The notes under the pieces: generated by a model | Databases searched by the model: none | What the model was told of the DNA's origin: nothing | Seen by the model: the letters and a program-made list of their open reading frames with translations, nothing else | From: Mycobacterium sp. 1274756.6 | Lineage (GTDB): Bacteria > Actinomycetota > Actinomycetes > Mycobacteriales > Mycobacteriaceae | Reading direction: 5' to 3' | Assembly (NCBI RefSeq): GCF_001668625.1 | Contig: NZ_LZLJ01000093.1 | Location: 62,001-126,000 of the forward strand | DNA length: 64,000 bases | Shown: positions 36,512-45,818 of the stretch, one piece after another | Layout of the letters: every line of letters starts with the position of its first letter | Position numbering within the stretch: the stretch's first letter is position 1 | Position numbers and translations under genes: made by a program

Positions 36512-37477
36512 TCATGGCACGAGGACGATTTTGCCGAACTGATCGCTATCGGCCATCGCCTGAAATCCCGCGTGCGCATCGGTGAGCGGCAACACTCGGT
36601 CGATGGCCGGTTCGATTCCGCTGACCTCGACGAACCGGAGCAGCTTCGCGAGCTCCTCAACGGTACCAACCATCGATCCGACCACGTTGAATTGCGACGT
36701 CACCAACCGCTTCAGGTCTGTGTCGACATCGAATCCCGATGTACCACCGGCGACGACGAGCGTCCCGCCCGGGCGCAGACAATTCATTGAGTGGCCCCAA
36801 GTCGCCGTACCGACCGTCTCGATCACCACGTCGACCTTCTCCGGCAATCGGGCCCCCGACTCGAAGGCCGCATCCGCGCCCATCTGTAGTGCCCATTCCC
36901 GCTTGACACCCGACCGCGACGTCACCCATACCCGCAATCCCGCAGCGCGCCCCAACATGATCGCCGCGCTCGATACCCCTCCGCCTGCCCCCTGCACAAG
37001 AACCGTCTGCCCGGGCCGCACGTCGGCCTTGGTGAACAGCATGCGGTAGGCGGTCAACCAAGCCGATGGTAACGTCGCCGCCTGCTCGAACGATAAACCG
37101 GCCGGCTTCGGAATCAAATTCCGTCGCGGGACCATCACCCGTTCCGCCAACGTTCCCTGGTGCATGTCCGACAACAAGGTACCGGCGGGATCGAGAGTTT
37201 CGTCGCCACGCCAGTCGTCGTTGGTCACCACCGGATGGATGACGACTTCATTGCCGTCCTCATCGATTCCGGCGGCATCAGTTCCCAAGATCATCGGAAG
37301 CTGGTCAGGAAGGATTGTTACCCCCCGCAGGGCCCACAGATCATGATGGTTCAGCGCCGCCGCGCGAACCTCAACCACCGTCCACCCTTCCGGCGGTTCA
37401 GGATCTTGGCACTCACCGACCACCAGTCCCGAGAGTGGGTTCTCAACGGAGAACGCCTTCGCGTACACACCGATCAT
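36512..37477 (-). CDS. MDR-family (zinc-type alcohol/quinone) dehydrogenase
   Basis: 321 residues from ATG at 37477 with GAGGAGG upstream; the open frame extends further but without homology. GroES-like N-terminal domain (VRAAALNHHDLWALRG, LGTDAAGI), then a Rossmann domain with VLVQGAGGGVSSAAIMLGRAAG. The usual catalytic Cys/His zinc ligands are replaced (NHHDLW, LGTDAAG), and no structural four-Cys lobe is seen, so a quinone-oxidoreductase or enoyl-reductase role is as likely as alcohol dehydrogenase. Operator site 4 lies 185 bases upstream. Confidence 0.85.
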   Translation of the reverse strand: MIGVYAKAFSVENPLSGLVVGECQDPEPPEGWTVVEVRAAALNHHDLWALRGVTILPDQLPMILGTDAAGIDEDGNEVVIHPVVTNDDWRGDETLDPAGTLLSDMHQGTLAERVMVPRRNLIPKPAGLSFEQAATLPSAWLTAYRMLFTKADVRPGQTVLVQGAGGGVSSAAIMLGRAAGLRVWVTSRSGVKREWALQMGADAAFESGARLPEKVDVVIETVGTATWGHSMNCLRPGGTLVVAGGTSGFDVDTDLKRLVTSQFNVVGSMVGTVEELAKLLRFVEVSGIEPAIDRVLPLTDAHAGFQAMADSDQFGKIVLVP

Positions 37478-37661
37478 TGTGCGTCCAACCTCCTCGTTTA
37501 CCGCTACTTGGCTGCGGGGGCTATCCCGCGCTATGTCAAAAGATTCCGTACTGGTCAACCGAGATGTGGCGTGCCGACCGGGCGACACATGAGTCCCGCT
37601 GACTGACCGCTGCCGAGGCCGCGACCCGCTACTCACGAGGTTTGTATGACAAAGGCTTTGG

Positions 37662-37681
37662 TATACCTGCGAGCCAGTGTA
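37662..37681. promoter_or_regulatory. Operator site 4 (divergent MDR / DUF gene)
   Basis: TATACCTGCGAGCCAGTGTA in the 363-base divergent gap between the MDR dehydrogenase (start 37477) and the gene at 37841. It is flanked by a perfect 9-base inverted repeat, TGTATGACA at 37643-37651 and TGTCATACA at 37698-37706, which may be a second regulator site. The rest of the gap holds no gene. Confidence 0.65.
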
Positions 37682-37840
37682 CATTGATCTCAATGTCTGT
37701 CATACAGCGACGCGATGTCCGCCGAACCGGAGCGGACCGACGTGCCCCATCTTTCGCCGGAAGGGCGGAGAGATGCGGCAACACTTGACGGGACGCCGTC
37801 GCATACCGCCCCCAGTACCCACCACCCCGAGGAGATGCAC

Positions 37841-38311
37841 ATGGCTACCCGAGTACCGCTGTCCACCGACGTCGCGACGATGAACCTGCTGGATCGGGTG
37901 GACTACTCGGACTCTTTCGCCACAGCGGCACCCGATACACGGACCGCCGAACAGTGGGCCCGACTCTGCTTCGAAACCGACCCGCCGGCGAGCCTGAAAC
38001 TGGCGTTCATGGCGCTCGCCCCCTTCCGCGCCCGCTCCGACGCGGCCACCGGTGCCGAGATCGCCGGCCTACGGATCGTCGAGAATCAACCCGAACATGT
38101 CGTGCTCGGATTCGACATGAAGCGCTGGACCCCGAGGATCATCTTCTCTGCGAAGGACGGTGACATCAGAATATCGACCCTTATCCGCTTCGACGGCTCG
38201 ATCGGTCGCACCATTTGGGGTCTGCTCGCACCGATGCACCGGAACACGGTCAAATCCCTCATCGATCACGCAGCCAAGGTCGCAGCCAAGGCATCCGACG
38301 ACCCATCGTGA
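37841..38311 (+). CDS. DUF2867/SRPBCC-like protein, unknown function
   Basis: 156 residues from ATG at 37841 with GAGGAG six bases upstream. The chain DRVDYSDSFATAAP, then AEQWARLCFETDPP, then VLGFDMKRWTPRIIF and the terminal MHRNTVKSLIDHA recalls DUF2867-type proteins, which adopt a lipid/steroid-binding START-like fold. No signal peptide. A binding or cyclase-like role on a hydrophobic intermediate is conceivable but not shown. It is preceded by operator site 4. Confidence 0.7.
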   Translation: MATRVPLSTDVATMNLLDRVDYSDSFATAAPDTRTAEQWARLCFETDPPASLKLAFMALAPFRARSDAATGAEIAGLRIVENQPEHVVLGFDMKRWTPRIIFSAKDGDIRISTLIRFDGSIGRTIWGLLAPMHRNTVKSLIDHAAKVAAKASDDPS

Positions 38312-38342
38312 TGCACCGTACGCCATCGTGATGCACCGTACG
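38303..38342. repeat. Two exact tandem copies of a 20-bp unit
   Basis: CCATCGTGATGCACCGTACG occurs at 38303-38322 and again, without a gap, at 38323-38342. The first copy includes the stop codon of the DUF gene. Probably a recent slippage duplication. The rest of the gap up to the aldehyde dehydrogenase holds operator site 5 and no gene. Confidence 0.85.
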
Positions 38343-38371
38343 CCGGCGTCGATACGCCATCGAGCAGGAAG

Positions 38372-38391
38372 TAACCTGGCTCGACAGTATT
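38372..38391. promoter_or_regulatory. Operator site 5 (aldehyde dehydrogenase)
   Basis: TAACCTGGCTCGACAGTATT, 239 bases upstream of the aldehyde dehydrogenase start. It is a weaker match with three arm deviations but keeps the invariant C at position 5, C at 9, G at 12 and GT at 16-17. Confidence 0.5.
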
Positions 38392-38629
38392 TTTACAGTT
38401 GTCTTCTTGAGGGGGGTGCCGCCGCGGATTCTCCACCCCGCGTACGGACGGACCATCAGCAGCATCCACCGGCACGAGGCCGATCCTCACCCGAGCGCAC
38501 CCGTGCCCCTTCGCGACGCCGTCCAAACCCTCCCGCAGGCCGTTCCGGCGTGGTCGACGTCCGAATCATCAGTCGTACCCGAATACCAACAAGTCCCGGG
38601 GTCACCAAACCGAGCAACGAGGAGAGAAA

Positions 38630-40093
38630 TTGACATCGAACGCCACGCATGGATCGGTCCGAAACTATGACCGTCTATTGATCGGGGGTGAGTGGCGGAC
38701 ACCGTCGAGTGACACGAAGATTGATGTCATCTCCCCGACCACGGAACAGGTCATTGCCCGGGTCGCGGCAGCGGAGCGCGAAGATATCGACGCAGCGGTC
38801 GCCGAGGCGCGGATAGCTTTCGACGAGGGACCGTGGCCATCGATGACTCCTGCCGAACGTGCCGAGTACCTGGTCCGATTGTGTACGGAGATCGAAAGCC
38901 GCCTTGAGGATATGGCCGCCGCGTTCACTGCCGACGTCGGTGCGCCCGTGTCCATCTCCTTGTGGGGTCAGCAACTCGCGTTGCCCGTCCTCAACGACGC
39001 CATCACCGTCCACGAAAGATTCCCCTTCGAAGAGGTGCGGGAATGGGACGCGGCCCGCAAAGTGAAAATCGTCCGGGAACCGATCGGAGTCGTGGCCGCG
39101 GTGATCCCGTGGAACGGCCCCGTGGCCGGAGCGGTCAACAAAATCGCACCCGCGCTGGTCGCTGGATGCACTGTCATTCTCAAGCCGGCCGAAGAAGGCT
39201 TGGGCAGCATCATGATATTGGCGGATGCCCTCGTTGCCGCAGGCTTCCCCCCTGGCGTGATCAGTGTTCTTCCGGCCACTCGTGAGATCGGTGAATACCT
39301 GGTGACCCATGACGGCGTCGATAAAGTCGCCTTCACCGGGAGTACCGCTGCAGGCCGGCGCATCGGGGCACTCTGCGGCGAACTCGTGCGCCCGGTCACG
39401 CTCGAACTGGGCGGTAAATCGGCTGCAATCATCGCCGACGACCTTCCGTTGGAGCAGGTACTTCCGACGTTGATCCAGTCGGGGTTCGGACACAATGGCC
39501 AGGTGTGCGCCGCTCTGACACGGATCCTCGTCCCGCGCGAACGGCAGGATGAACTCATCGCCGCTTTAAAGTTCGCAAGCACCCAGTTCAAGGTCGGTGA
39601 TCCCAGCGATCCGACGACGATGTTCGGTCCCGTGGTGTCCGAGCGCCAACGTGACCGTATCGAGGAGTACATCGAGATCGGTAGGACGGAAGGCGCCGAA
39701 ATTGCGGTGGGCGGTCAACGTCCGGACATCCCTCGAGGCTGGTTCGTCGAGCCGACAGTCTTTGCCAACGTTGACAACAGCATGCGCATCGCCCAGGAGG
39801 AGATCTTTGGTCCGGTCCTAGTCGTCATCCCCTTCGACAGCATCGATCATGCCGTCGAGATCGCGAACGATTCCAAATACGGCCTATCCGGCGCGGTCTT
39901 CGCCAAGGACAACGCACTCGCCGAGCAGATCGCGCGCCGCATCCGTACGGGCCAAGTCGGCGTGAACATGTGGGACCTGTGCACGGTCCAACCGTTCGGT
40001 GGATACAAGGAGTCCGGGCTGGGCCGGGAGGGCAGTGTCGAAGGGCTGTCGACATTCCTTGAGACCAAGGTATTGATGATGACCTCCGACTGA
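38630..40093 (+). CDS. NAD(P)-dependent aldehyde dehydrogenase
   Basis: 487 residues from TTG at 38630 with CGAGGAGAGAAA upstream. Full ALDH fold: PWNGP at 160-164 (oxyanion Asn), VAFTGSTAAGRRIG cofactor loop, catalytic Glu 259 in LELGGKSA, and catalytic Cys 293 in GHNGQVCAALTRI; the C-terminus holds PFGGYKESGLGREGS. It oxidises an aldehyde to the acid. With the MDR dehydrogenase it could finish the oxidation of an alcohol or aldehyde made by the monooxygenases. Confidence 0.94.
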   Translation: MTSNATHGSVRNYDRLLIGGEWRTPSSDTKIDVISPTTEQVIARVAAAEREDIDAAVAEARIAFDEGPWPSMTPAERAEYLVRLCTEIESRLEDMAAAFTADVGAPVSISLWGQQLALPVLNDAITVHERFPFEEVREWDAARKVKIVREPIGVVAAVIPWNGPVAGAVNKIAPALVAGCTVILKPAEEGLGSIMILADALVAAGFPPGVISVLPATREIGEYLVTHDGVDKVAFTGSTAAGRRIGALCGELVRPVTLELGGKSAAIIADDLPLEQVLPTLIQSGFGHNGQVCAALTRILVPRERQDELIAALKFASTQFKVGDPSDPTTMFGPVVSERQRDRIEEYIEIGRTEGAEIAVGGQRPDIPRGWFVEPTVFANVDNSMRIAQEEIFGPVLVVIPFDSIDHAVEIANDSKYGLSGAVFAKDNALAEQIARRIRTGQVGVNMWDLCTVQPFGGYKESGLGREGSVEGLSTFLETKVLMMTSD

Positions 40094-40286
40094 GGAACCG
40101 CCGAGATCCGGCGAGCCGGCGTCCCCGTCACCACCCTGCCGACGAGGACGCCGCTTCAGCCGTTGTCACGTCGGTCATCGTTGATAGGAGCGCTTTCAGA
40201 CGCCGCTGAGTAGGCACAGGGCACAGCGAGTCGATCAGCTCTGCGGACCGGTTAATCGATGACTACGGCATCGCGAACATTGACTT

Positions 40287-40889
40287 TCACGATCGCGGAA
40301 TGATCGATAGCCCCTCGAAGATTAATTCGACCAACTGATCGGCTCGGTTGACAGTCGACTCCGATCGCTCTTCGATATCGACCCAGTAGACGATTCCGTT
40401 AAGCATCCCCAATATGGTGAACGCAACTATCGCGGCGTCATACCCGCGCGCGAATTCCCCGATCCGTTGTCCCTCCTCGATGATGTCAGTGACTAAAGCG
40501 ACCCACTCTGCGCTGATTTCAGTCACATGAGCCAGCTGAAAATCATCCAGGTGTTTCATTTCCTCGAGGAACACTAAATACTCGGTATGGAAGATGACGA
40601 CCAACTCCGCATAGCCGACGACGACCGCAGCCATGCGTTCAGTCGGCGAACCGCGCAGTGCCACCAATTCGTTGAAGCGCTCTCGACTGACATCGATGAG
40701 GGCCTTACCAACCTCGTACAGAAGCCCCTGTTTCGTACCGAAATAGCTGTACAGTGTCCTTTTCGTCACGCCCGCCTGGAGCGCGACTTCGTCCGCTGTG
40801 GCGACCGGCCACCCCTTCCGGCCGAAAAGATCCGTCGCTGCGGCCAACATGGCCCGGCGCCGACGCTCAACAGCCTCCGACGTCGTCAT
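40287..40889 (-). CDS. TetR-family regulator, copy 1
   Basis: 200 residues from ATG at 40889. The N-terminal helix-turn-helix is ATADEVALQAGVTKRTLYSYFGTKQGLLYEV. Large parts are almost identical to the TetR at 45795 (for example DLFGRKGWPVATADE, FLEEMKHLDD, FTILGMLNG). The C-terminal ligand domain differs more. It sits behind the LLM-Rid-SnoaL-esterase units on the same strand, 641 bases after the esterase. It is a candidate for the protein that binds the shared operator; no operator copy is seen in its own upstream region. Confidence 0.92.
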   Translation of the reverse strand: MTTSEAVERRRRAMLAAATDLFGRKGWPVATADEVALQAGVTKRTLYSYFGTKQGLLYEVGKALIDVSRERFNELVALRGSPTERMAAVVVGYAELVVIFHTEYLVFLEEMKHLDDFQLAHVTEISAEWVALVTDIIEEGQRIGEFARGYDAAIVAFTILGMLNGIVYWVDIEERSESTVNRADQLVELIFEGLSIIPRS

Positions 40890-41530
40890 CGCGTTTTCTT
40901 TCCACTCGACAATTCGATGGGGTCTCCGGCGGTTCGCATTCACCTCGCGCTCCCGGCCAACCGGTGTCAAGGATGCACCGAACCGAGTTCTTTGAATGCG
41001 GTCGGCAATGCCTACAGTGAGAGCCTCGTACTTACAGCTTACATGCGCTCAAGTTATCCCGGAGAATATCCGGCAGCAAAGTCACATCGATGATCCGCGT
41101 CGGATCCGTCGCCTCGGATCAATGCTGCTTTGCTCACCAACTGCCAGCGGGCGCGCGGCGAACACCATTTCGTGGCGCTGTTTGCTGCCCCCCGAAACAC
41201 CGATCTCCCGCTTCGGAGGCCCCCCGCCAACCGGCGATGGCTACGCGGTCCAACTCACCGCATCGCCGCCAATCTGGACGGCACACAGGGCTCCGATACG
41301 GACAGCTCCGACGGATGTCGCCTTCACGGTCGGCGCCAGTGTACCGTCCGACGGGTGGCATCGCTCTAACTCTGACCTCGTTGTGATTCGAGATGAAGAG
41401 GAAGCCAATGGGCCCGCCTACCCAGTGGCCGCACTTCGGGAGCGTTGCAGCATCGAACGCCCGAAGCCACCCCTCGACCTTTTTCGTCGACCTCACGCGC
41501 AGCATCCCGGAGCCCCGGGCGACACCCGCC
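40890..41530. other. 641-base stretch without a supported gene
   Basis: Several open frames cross it, but their translations are Arg/Pro-rich with no recognisable domain. No operator copy is seen. It may be decayed coding DNA. Confidence 0.4.
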
Positions 41531-42469
41531 TCAGCCTTCAGCCCACGATGCTCGCAGCACCTCAACCATGTCATCGACGATGCCGGCCGCACTCGGGTTC
41601 GCTGCCATCGCCCAGAAGAAGCCATGCAGCATTCCGTCGAATCGGCGCGCCGTCACGTCAACACCCGCATCCCGCAGCCGGGCCGCGTAGGCTTCCCCTT
41701 CATCACGGAGCGGGTCGTATTCGGCTGTGGCGACGTACGCGGGCGGCAGGTCCGCGAACGACCGGGCACGCATCGGGCACACATATGGGTCGTCACCGAC
41801 GTCCTGCGCACCGAGGTAGTGCGCCCAGAACCAGATCATGTTGGGTTTGGTGAGCACGTAGCCTTCGGCATTCTCCCGATACGACGGCGTGTCGAAGTTG
41901 AAATCGACGATCGGGTAGATCAGCAGCTGCGCGGAGATCGCCGGGCCACCGCGGTCCCGAGCCGCCAGTGCGACGGCCGCCGCCAAGTTGCCGCCCGCGC
42001 TGTCGCCGGACACTGCGATCTGGCCGGGAATGCCGCCGATCTCCGCCGCATGTTCGGCGACCCAGGCGGTCGCCGCGTAGCTGTCGTCGAATGCCGCCGG
42101 GTAGCGGTGTTCCGGGGCGAGACGGTAGTCGACGGAGACCACGATGGCCTCCGCGGCCTTGGCGAGAACCCGCAACGGGCGATCCGGGACATCGAGATCG
42201 CCCAGCACCCATCCCCCGCCGTGGAAGTACACCACCACGGGCAGCGGCCTCCCGCCGCCCGGGTTGTAGATCCGAACCGGGATCTCCCCAGCCGGTCCGG
42301 GCACCGTGCGGTTTATCACGGCGGCCATTTCTACCGCTTCCCCTTGCAGGGCAACTAATCCCTCGCGGCCGGACATCCTTGCCCGAGGAACCGTCTGTTC
42401 CTCATAGGCATGGACGCCGGCCTGCTTCAGTGCGTCGAGCAGTCGCTGGGATTCGGGGTGTAACGCCAT
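41531..42469 (-). CDS. HSL-family alpha/beta hydrolase (LipN-type esterase)
   Basis: 312 residues from ATG at 42469 with GGAGG upstream. Hormone-sensitive-lipase family: oxyanion HGGG at 83-86, nucleophile Ser 157 in GDSAGG, catalytic Asp in YDPLRDEG and His in LHGFFWAM. No signal peptide, so cytosolic. It hydrolyses short or medium acyl esters, or a lactone. It follows the SnoaL-like gene by 78 bases and may share its transcript. GC is closer to core genes than that of its neighbours. Confidence 0.92.
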   Translation of the reverse strand: MALHPESQRLLDALKQAGVHAYEEQTVPRARMSGREGLVALQGEAVEMAAVINRTVPGPAGEIPVRIYNPGGGRPLPVVVYFHGGGWVLGDLDVPDRPLRVLAKAAEAIVVSVDYRLAPEHRYPAAFDDSYAATAWVAEHAAEIGGIPGQIAVSGDSAGGNLAAAVALAARDRGGPAISAQLLIYPIVDFNFDTPSYRENAEGYVLTKPNMIWFWAHYLGAQDVGDDPYVCPMRARSFADLPPAYVATAEYDPLRDEGEAYAARLRDAGVDVTARRFDGMLHGFFWAMAANPSAAGIVDDMVEVLRASWAEG

Positions 42470-42547
42470 TGGGCCCTCCAAGCCGATATTACGGTGAGTG
42501 AACTAATTTGACAGGAATTACAACGATTAGATTGACCGACCAACAGA

Positions 42548-42961
42548 TCAACTCAACGCTGCCGTCAGGTCGAGCTGCCGCGACTCGTGATAATGAATCA
42601 ATTTGAGCTCACCGTCGACAACGTGCAAGACCATGGTCATTCGCATGCCACCGCTGATCGGCTTTGAGAACCCTTTGGCGAAGATGTCGAATGACACTCG
42701 GCCGAAGAGGATGACCGCGCCGCCGACCTCACTGACATCGAAACCCAGGTCCTCGAAGCCGGATACCCGATCGACCAGAGTCGGTGCGGTATCCCAATAT
42801 CTTTCGATTTCATCCCAGCCGGCGAGCGCCTCGGCGTTCTCCTCCGCCTGATAGATGAGACCCGGGTAGCTGCGATCCCAGAGATTCTTCATGGCCTCGC
42901 CGTCCACTGACCGCCAAGCCGTCTTCCACCGTTCGTACAATGCGCCAGCCGCTGTCTTCAT
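42548..42961 (-). CDS. SnoaL/NTF2-fold protein
   Basis: 137 residues from ATG at 42961. The pattern ALYERWKTAWRSVDGEAMKNLWD at the N-terminus, then GWDEIERYW, and a terminal VDGELKLIHYHESRQ, is that of the SnoaL-like/SgcJ NTF2 fold (cone-shaped alpha+beta barrel). Such proteins are isomerases, cyclases or ligand-binding helpers. It starts 7 bases after the Rid gene stop, in a tight operon with it and the LLM monooxygenase. Confidence 0.8.
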   Translation of the reverse strand: MKTAAGALYERWKTAWRSVDGEAMKNLWDRSYPGLIYQAEENAEALAGWDEIERYWDTAPTLVDRVSGFEDLGFDVSEVGGAVILFGRVSFDIFAKGFSKPISGGMRMTMVLHVVDGELKLIHYHESRQLDLTAALS

Positions 42962-42968
42962 GAACCGA

Positions 42969-43388
42969 TCATTTCTGGGAACTTCGCGCGACGGCCGAGA
43001 CCTCAAAACGCTGCTTGTCCAGGATCAGGCGAGGAACCGGGATCAGTTCGGCTGCCGGGGTCGCCTGCGGCAGTACCTCGAGTTTGACACTGATCATCGT
43101 AGCCAGATCCTGATTGAACGCCTCCGCGCTCGAGTCATCCGGATCGGTGACGAAGTAAATGACGAGGTGGATGAGGTCTTGATCGGTACAACCCACCTCC
43201 TCCAGGCACCGTTTGAGGTTCTCGAACGCCAGCCGGCACTGATCCTCGAACGACTCCTTCAGCAGCACCATCTCCGAACCGGTCGCGAACTGACCGGAGA
43301 TCCGCACCGTCGTGCCGTCGTCAACGGCCCACGCGAACCCTGGCAAGTCATAGAGAAAGTCCGGGTTGTGGAATTTCAAAGTGGTCAC
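42969..43388 (-). CDS. Rid (YjgF/RutC) family protein
   Basis: 139 residues from GTG at 43388 with GAAGG five bases upstream. The Rid fold shows in VRISGQFATG, then CRLAFENLKRCLEEVGCTDQDLIHLVIYFVTDP. Classic RidA/RutC proteins deaminate enamine/imine intermediates using an Arg near the end (PARxxVxV). Here the matching stretch reads TPAAELIPVPR, so that Arg appears missing, and a non-deaminase role is likely. It is directly downstream of an LLM monooxygenase, the same pairing as RutA-RutC. Confidence 0.85.
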   Translation of the reverse strand: MTTLKFHNPDFLYDLPGFAWAVDDGTTVRISGQFATGSEMVLLKESFEDQCRLAFENLKRCLEEVGCTDQDLIHLVIYFVTDPDDSSAEAFNQDLATMISVKLEVLPQATPAAELIPVPRLILDKQRFEVSAVARSSQK

Positions 43389-43441
43389 AATACCTTCTTT
43401 CACAGAGAGAGTTTCGATCTGGAAACTGTGTTGAGGAATCC

Positions 43442-44569
43442 CTACAGCAGGTTCTGGGGTACCTGCTCGACCCCGAGCTCCGTCCGGTACTGGCTCGGGA
43501 CCTTCGCCGCTTTAGCCTTGAAGTGTGGAATCACATATTTACCGAGGGTCTCGATGCTGCGCATGTTCTGCTCGTGGCCGTAACCGTCGACGCGGAATAC
43601 CACCTCGTTGAAGCCCAGCGCCTGAAGGCGCTCGATGGTCTTGATAAATCTGTCGGGCTCTCCCACTACGACCAGCGGCGTCTTGTCCATCACGTAGTCG
43701 AGGTCGTACCGGTTTTGGTACACGTCTTGGATCTGGCCCAAGTCCTTGTAGCTCTCCGAGGCCTTGGCCAACGGCGTGTACATGCGGTCGCCCAGAGAGA
43801 TGAATCCCTCGACGATGTGCCGTGCGGTATCCCGCGCCCGATCGTCGTCGGGATCGCAGTTCGCGATGATTGCGAATCCCATAGATTTGTTGACGGGGTA
43901 CGGGGCGAACGGTTTCGCGTCTTTGCTCGCCTCTTGATATGCCTGGGCACATTTCTCGATGTAATCCCAGCCCGCGCCGTTGTCATTCATCACGACGCCC
44001 AGGCCGCTACTGCCCGCGAGCGTCATCGTGTCGAAGCTGGTGCCGATCACCGAGACTGGAAACAGCTCGTCCCTGTAGAGCCGGGGGGTGACCGTCCGTG
44101 GCGGTATCTGGTAGTGCTTTCCGTTGAATTCGAACGGATTCTCGGTCAGGGCCCGAATGGTCGCCTCGGTCCCCTCGCGCCACATTTCACGTGTTTCGTT
44201 GGGGTTTATGCCGAAGACATCAATCGTGAAGGGGCTGTTAGACCGGGCCGTACACAGTTCGACGCGGCCGTGCGAGATGATGTCCAGGCTCGCCAACCGC
44301 TCGGCATTCCGCACCGGGTGGTTGAACGGAAGCATCACCATCGACAGGAACCTCAGTTTGATCCGGCTCGTCCGAGCCGCCAGCGCGGCGAAGAAGACTT
44401 CCGGCGCGGAGATGCTACTGGTCGTCGGCAGGAAGTGCTGTTCTGAGATGCCCCAGAAGTCGAACCCCAACGAATCCGCAAATGCAGCTTCCTCCAACTG
44501 CTCGTGGTAGCGGTGGTAATGGGTCATACCCTCTGGGGTATCCGCTTCAGCCAAAAAACCAAATTTCAC
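43442..44569 (-). CDS. LLM-class flavin monooxygenase, paralogue A
   Basis: 375 residues from GTG at 44569 with GGAGAGCGATC upstream. Luciferase-like barrel: LEEAAFADSLGFDFWGISEQHF (conserved EQHF), then TSRIKLRFLSMVMLPFNHPVR and ELCTARSNSPFTIDVFG. Reduced flavin would come from the reductase at 19930. It shares most of its sequence with the LLM at 46721, so the two are duplicates. It heads an operon with the Rid and SnoaL-like genes; operator site 6 lies 29 bases upstream. Confidence 0.9.
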   Translation of the reverse strand: MKFGFLAEADTPEGMTHYHRYHEQLEEAAFADSLGFDFWGISEQHFLPTTSSISAPEVFFAALAARTSRIKLRFLSMVMLPFNHPVRNAERLASLDIISHGRVELCTARSNSPFTIDVFGINPNETREMWREGTEATIRALTENPFEFNGKHYQIPPRTVTPRLYRDELFPVSVIGTSFDTMTLAGSSGLGVVMNDNGAGWDYIEKCAQAYQEASKDAKPFAPYPVNKSMGFAIIANCDPDDDRARDTARHIVEGFISLGDRMYTPLAKASESYKDLGQIQDVYQNRYDLDYVMDKTPLVVVGEPDRFIKTIERLQALGFNEVVFRVDGYGHEQNMRSIETLGKYVIPHFKAKAAKVPSQYRTELGVEQVPQNLL

Positions 44570-44598
44570 GATCGCTCTCCAGTTTGTCCAGGTTGAGG

Positions 44599-44618
44599 TG
44601 CACTGACGGGCCGGTATA
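44599..44618. promoter_or_regulatory. Operator site 6 (LLM-Rid-SnoaL operon)
   Basis: TGCACTGACGGGCCGGTATA, 29 bases before the GTG of LLM paralogue A. The left arm is degenerate and the right arm good. Its position, close to the start, suits repression. Confidence 0.55.
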
Positions 44619-45200
44619 CTGCCGTGGAGTTGAAGCTATATGAGCTGACCACCCGAGTCAAGTTCTTTTTCGATTTTGGTCCCCGCGCATCGCGCCGAGC
44701 GGTGCCTGTGCCGTATCGGTAGGGCTCGACTCGCTAACCGACTGTGCCGGAACATGATCCAGTGGACATAACGAAGGTTGTGGTGGCTGCGCGGCCCAAT
44801 GACCGATCGAACCGGCCGCGCCGAGCACTCCGCGCGGACCTGGACACAAGACGGCCGACCTCGCTGTGGTCCCCTTCACTATTCGTATCGGCCGGAACCC
44901 CGCCGGACGATGAACGACTACGTGGGGTACCGAAGCCGTCGACATCGCGGCCGTCCCAGACGGACGATCTCGCGGTAGCACGGGTTGTCCACCCACGCGA
45001 CCCCACGCTGCCATTCCGCCGCGCGGCGGACCCGCCGTCGTTCGGCCAGCGAGGTCAGGTGCGCGACTGCCCTCACTGCCCTCCGGACCCGGTCACGGCT
45101 CCCGGCCCGGAAACAACGATGTTCGCTTGGTGCGGTTCTCGCCCGGTCTCAAGCGTGTTCCGGGTCCCTGCCTCCCCCGCGGCAGGCTAGGCTGACGGCC
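44619..45200. other. 582-base stretch without a supported gene
   Basis: Between operator site 6 and the third TetR gene. The open frames give low-complexity translations without domains. It probably holds the promoter of the TetR at 45201; nothing else is recognised. Confidence 0.4.
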
Positions 45201-45818
45201 ATGCACAGTGTTTCGGGACAACCCGATTCCGCACTTTCTGCCGCATCGGCTGCGCTACGGGATCGCGTCCTCACCACCGCTGCAGAGCTTTTCGCCCGCA
45301 AGAGCTTTGCCGCCACGACAACCGAGGAGATCGCGGAAGCGGTTCAGGAACTCCGGGGCACCGTCTACTACCACTTGAAGAACAAGCAATCGATCCTGGA
45401 GACGATTCAGCAACGCCTGATGGACAACCTGATGGGGGAGCTGACCGCGATCCAACAGGAAGAAGATGTTCCCGCCACCGAGCGGCTGACCCGCATGGTG
45501 ACGGTGTTCACCCAGTTCGCCACCAAGTACCCCAATGAATTCGCGACGTCGCTGGAGGGCCTGAAGTATCTATCCGGGCGCGCCCGAAAAAAGGCTGAAC
45601 ACCGCGCGGACGCCGTTTGCCTGATCCTCGTCGACGCGATCGAGGATGTTCTGGCCGAGACCAACAACGACACCGTCGACAGTGTCGTGGCCGCCACGGC
45701 GATTTTCTACACACTTGCCACGGTGTACCGCTGGTACCGGCCCCGTGGTCGCCTGAAGCGGAGCGAATTCAACAGCGAGGTCACCCGCCTGCTGCTAACG
45801 GGTCTTGTTGACCGTTAG
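45201..45818 (+). CDS. TetR-family regulator, third type
   Basis: 205 residues from ATG at 45201. The helix-turn-helix reads TTTEEIAEAVQELRGTVYYHLKNKQSILETI, of the YYH(F/L)xxK type seen in KstR2-like regulators, and differs from the other two TetR proteins. The C-terminal domain has TNNDTVDSVVAATAIFYTLATVYRWYRP, typical of lipid or CoA-ester responsive members. Its 3' end overlaps the convergent TetR copy 2 by 24 bases. It may control a different site set, such as the 9-base repeat at 37643/37698. Confidence 0.88.
   Translation: MHSVSGQPDSALSAASAALRDRVLTTAAELFARKSFAATTTEEIAEAVQELRGTVYYHLKNKQSILETIQQRLMDNLMGELTAIQQEEDVPATERLTRMVTVFTQFATKYPNEFATSLEGLKYLSGRARKKAEHRADAVCLILVDAIEDVLAETNNDTVDSVVAATAIFYTLATVYRWYRPRGRLKRSEFNSEVTRLLLTGLVDR

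Noticed and set aside
40996..41853. Plus-strand open frame upstream of and across the esterase
   Set aside because: It runs antisense into the esterase and has no protein-like composition.
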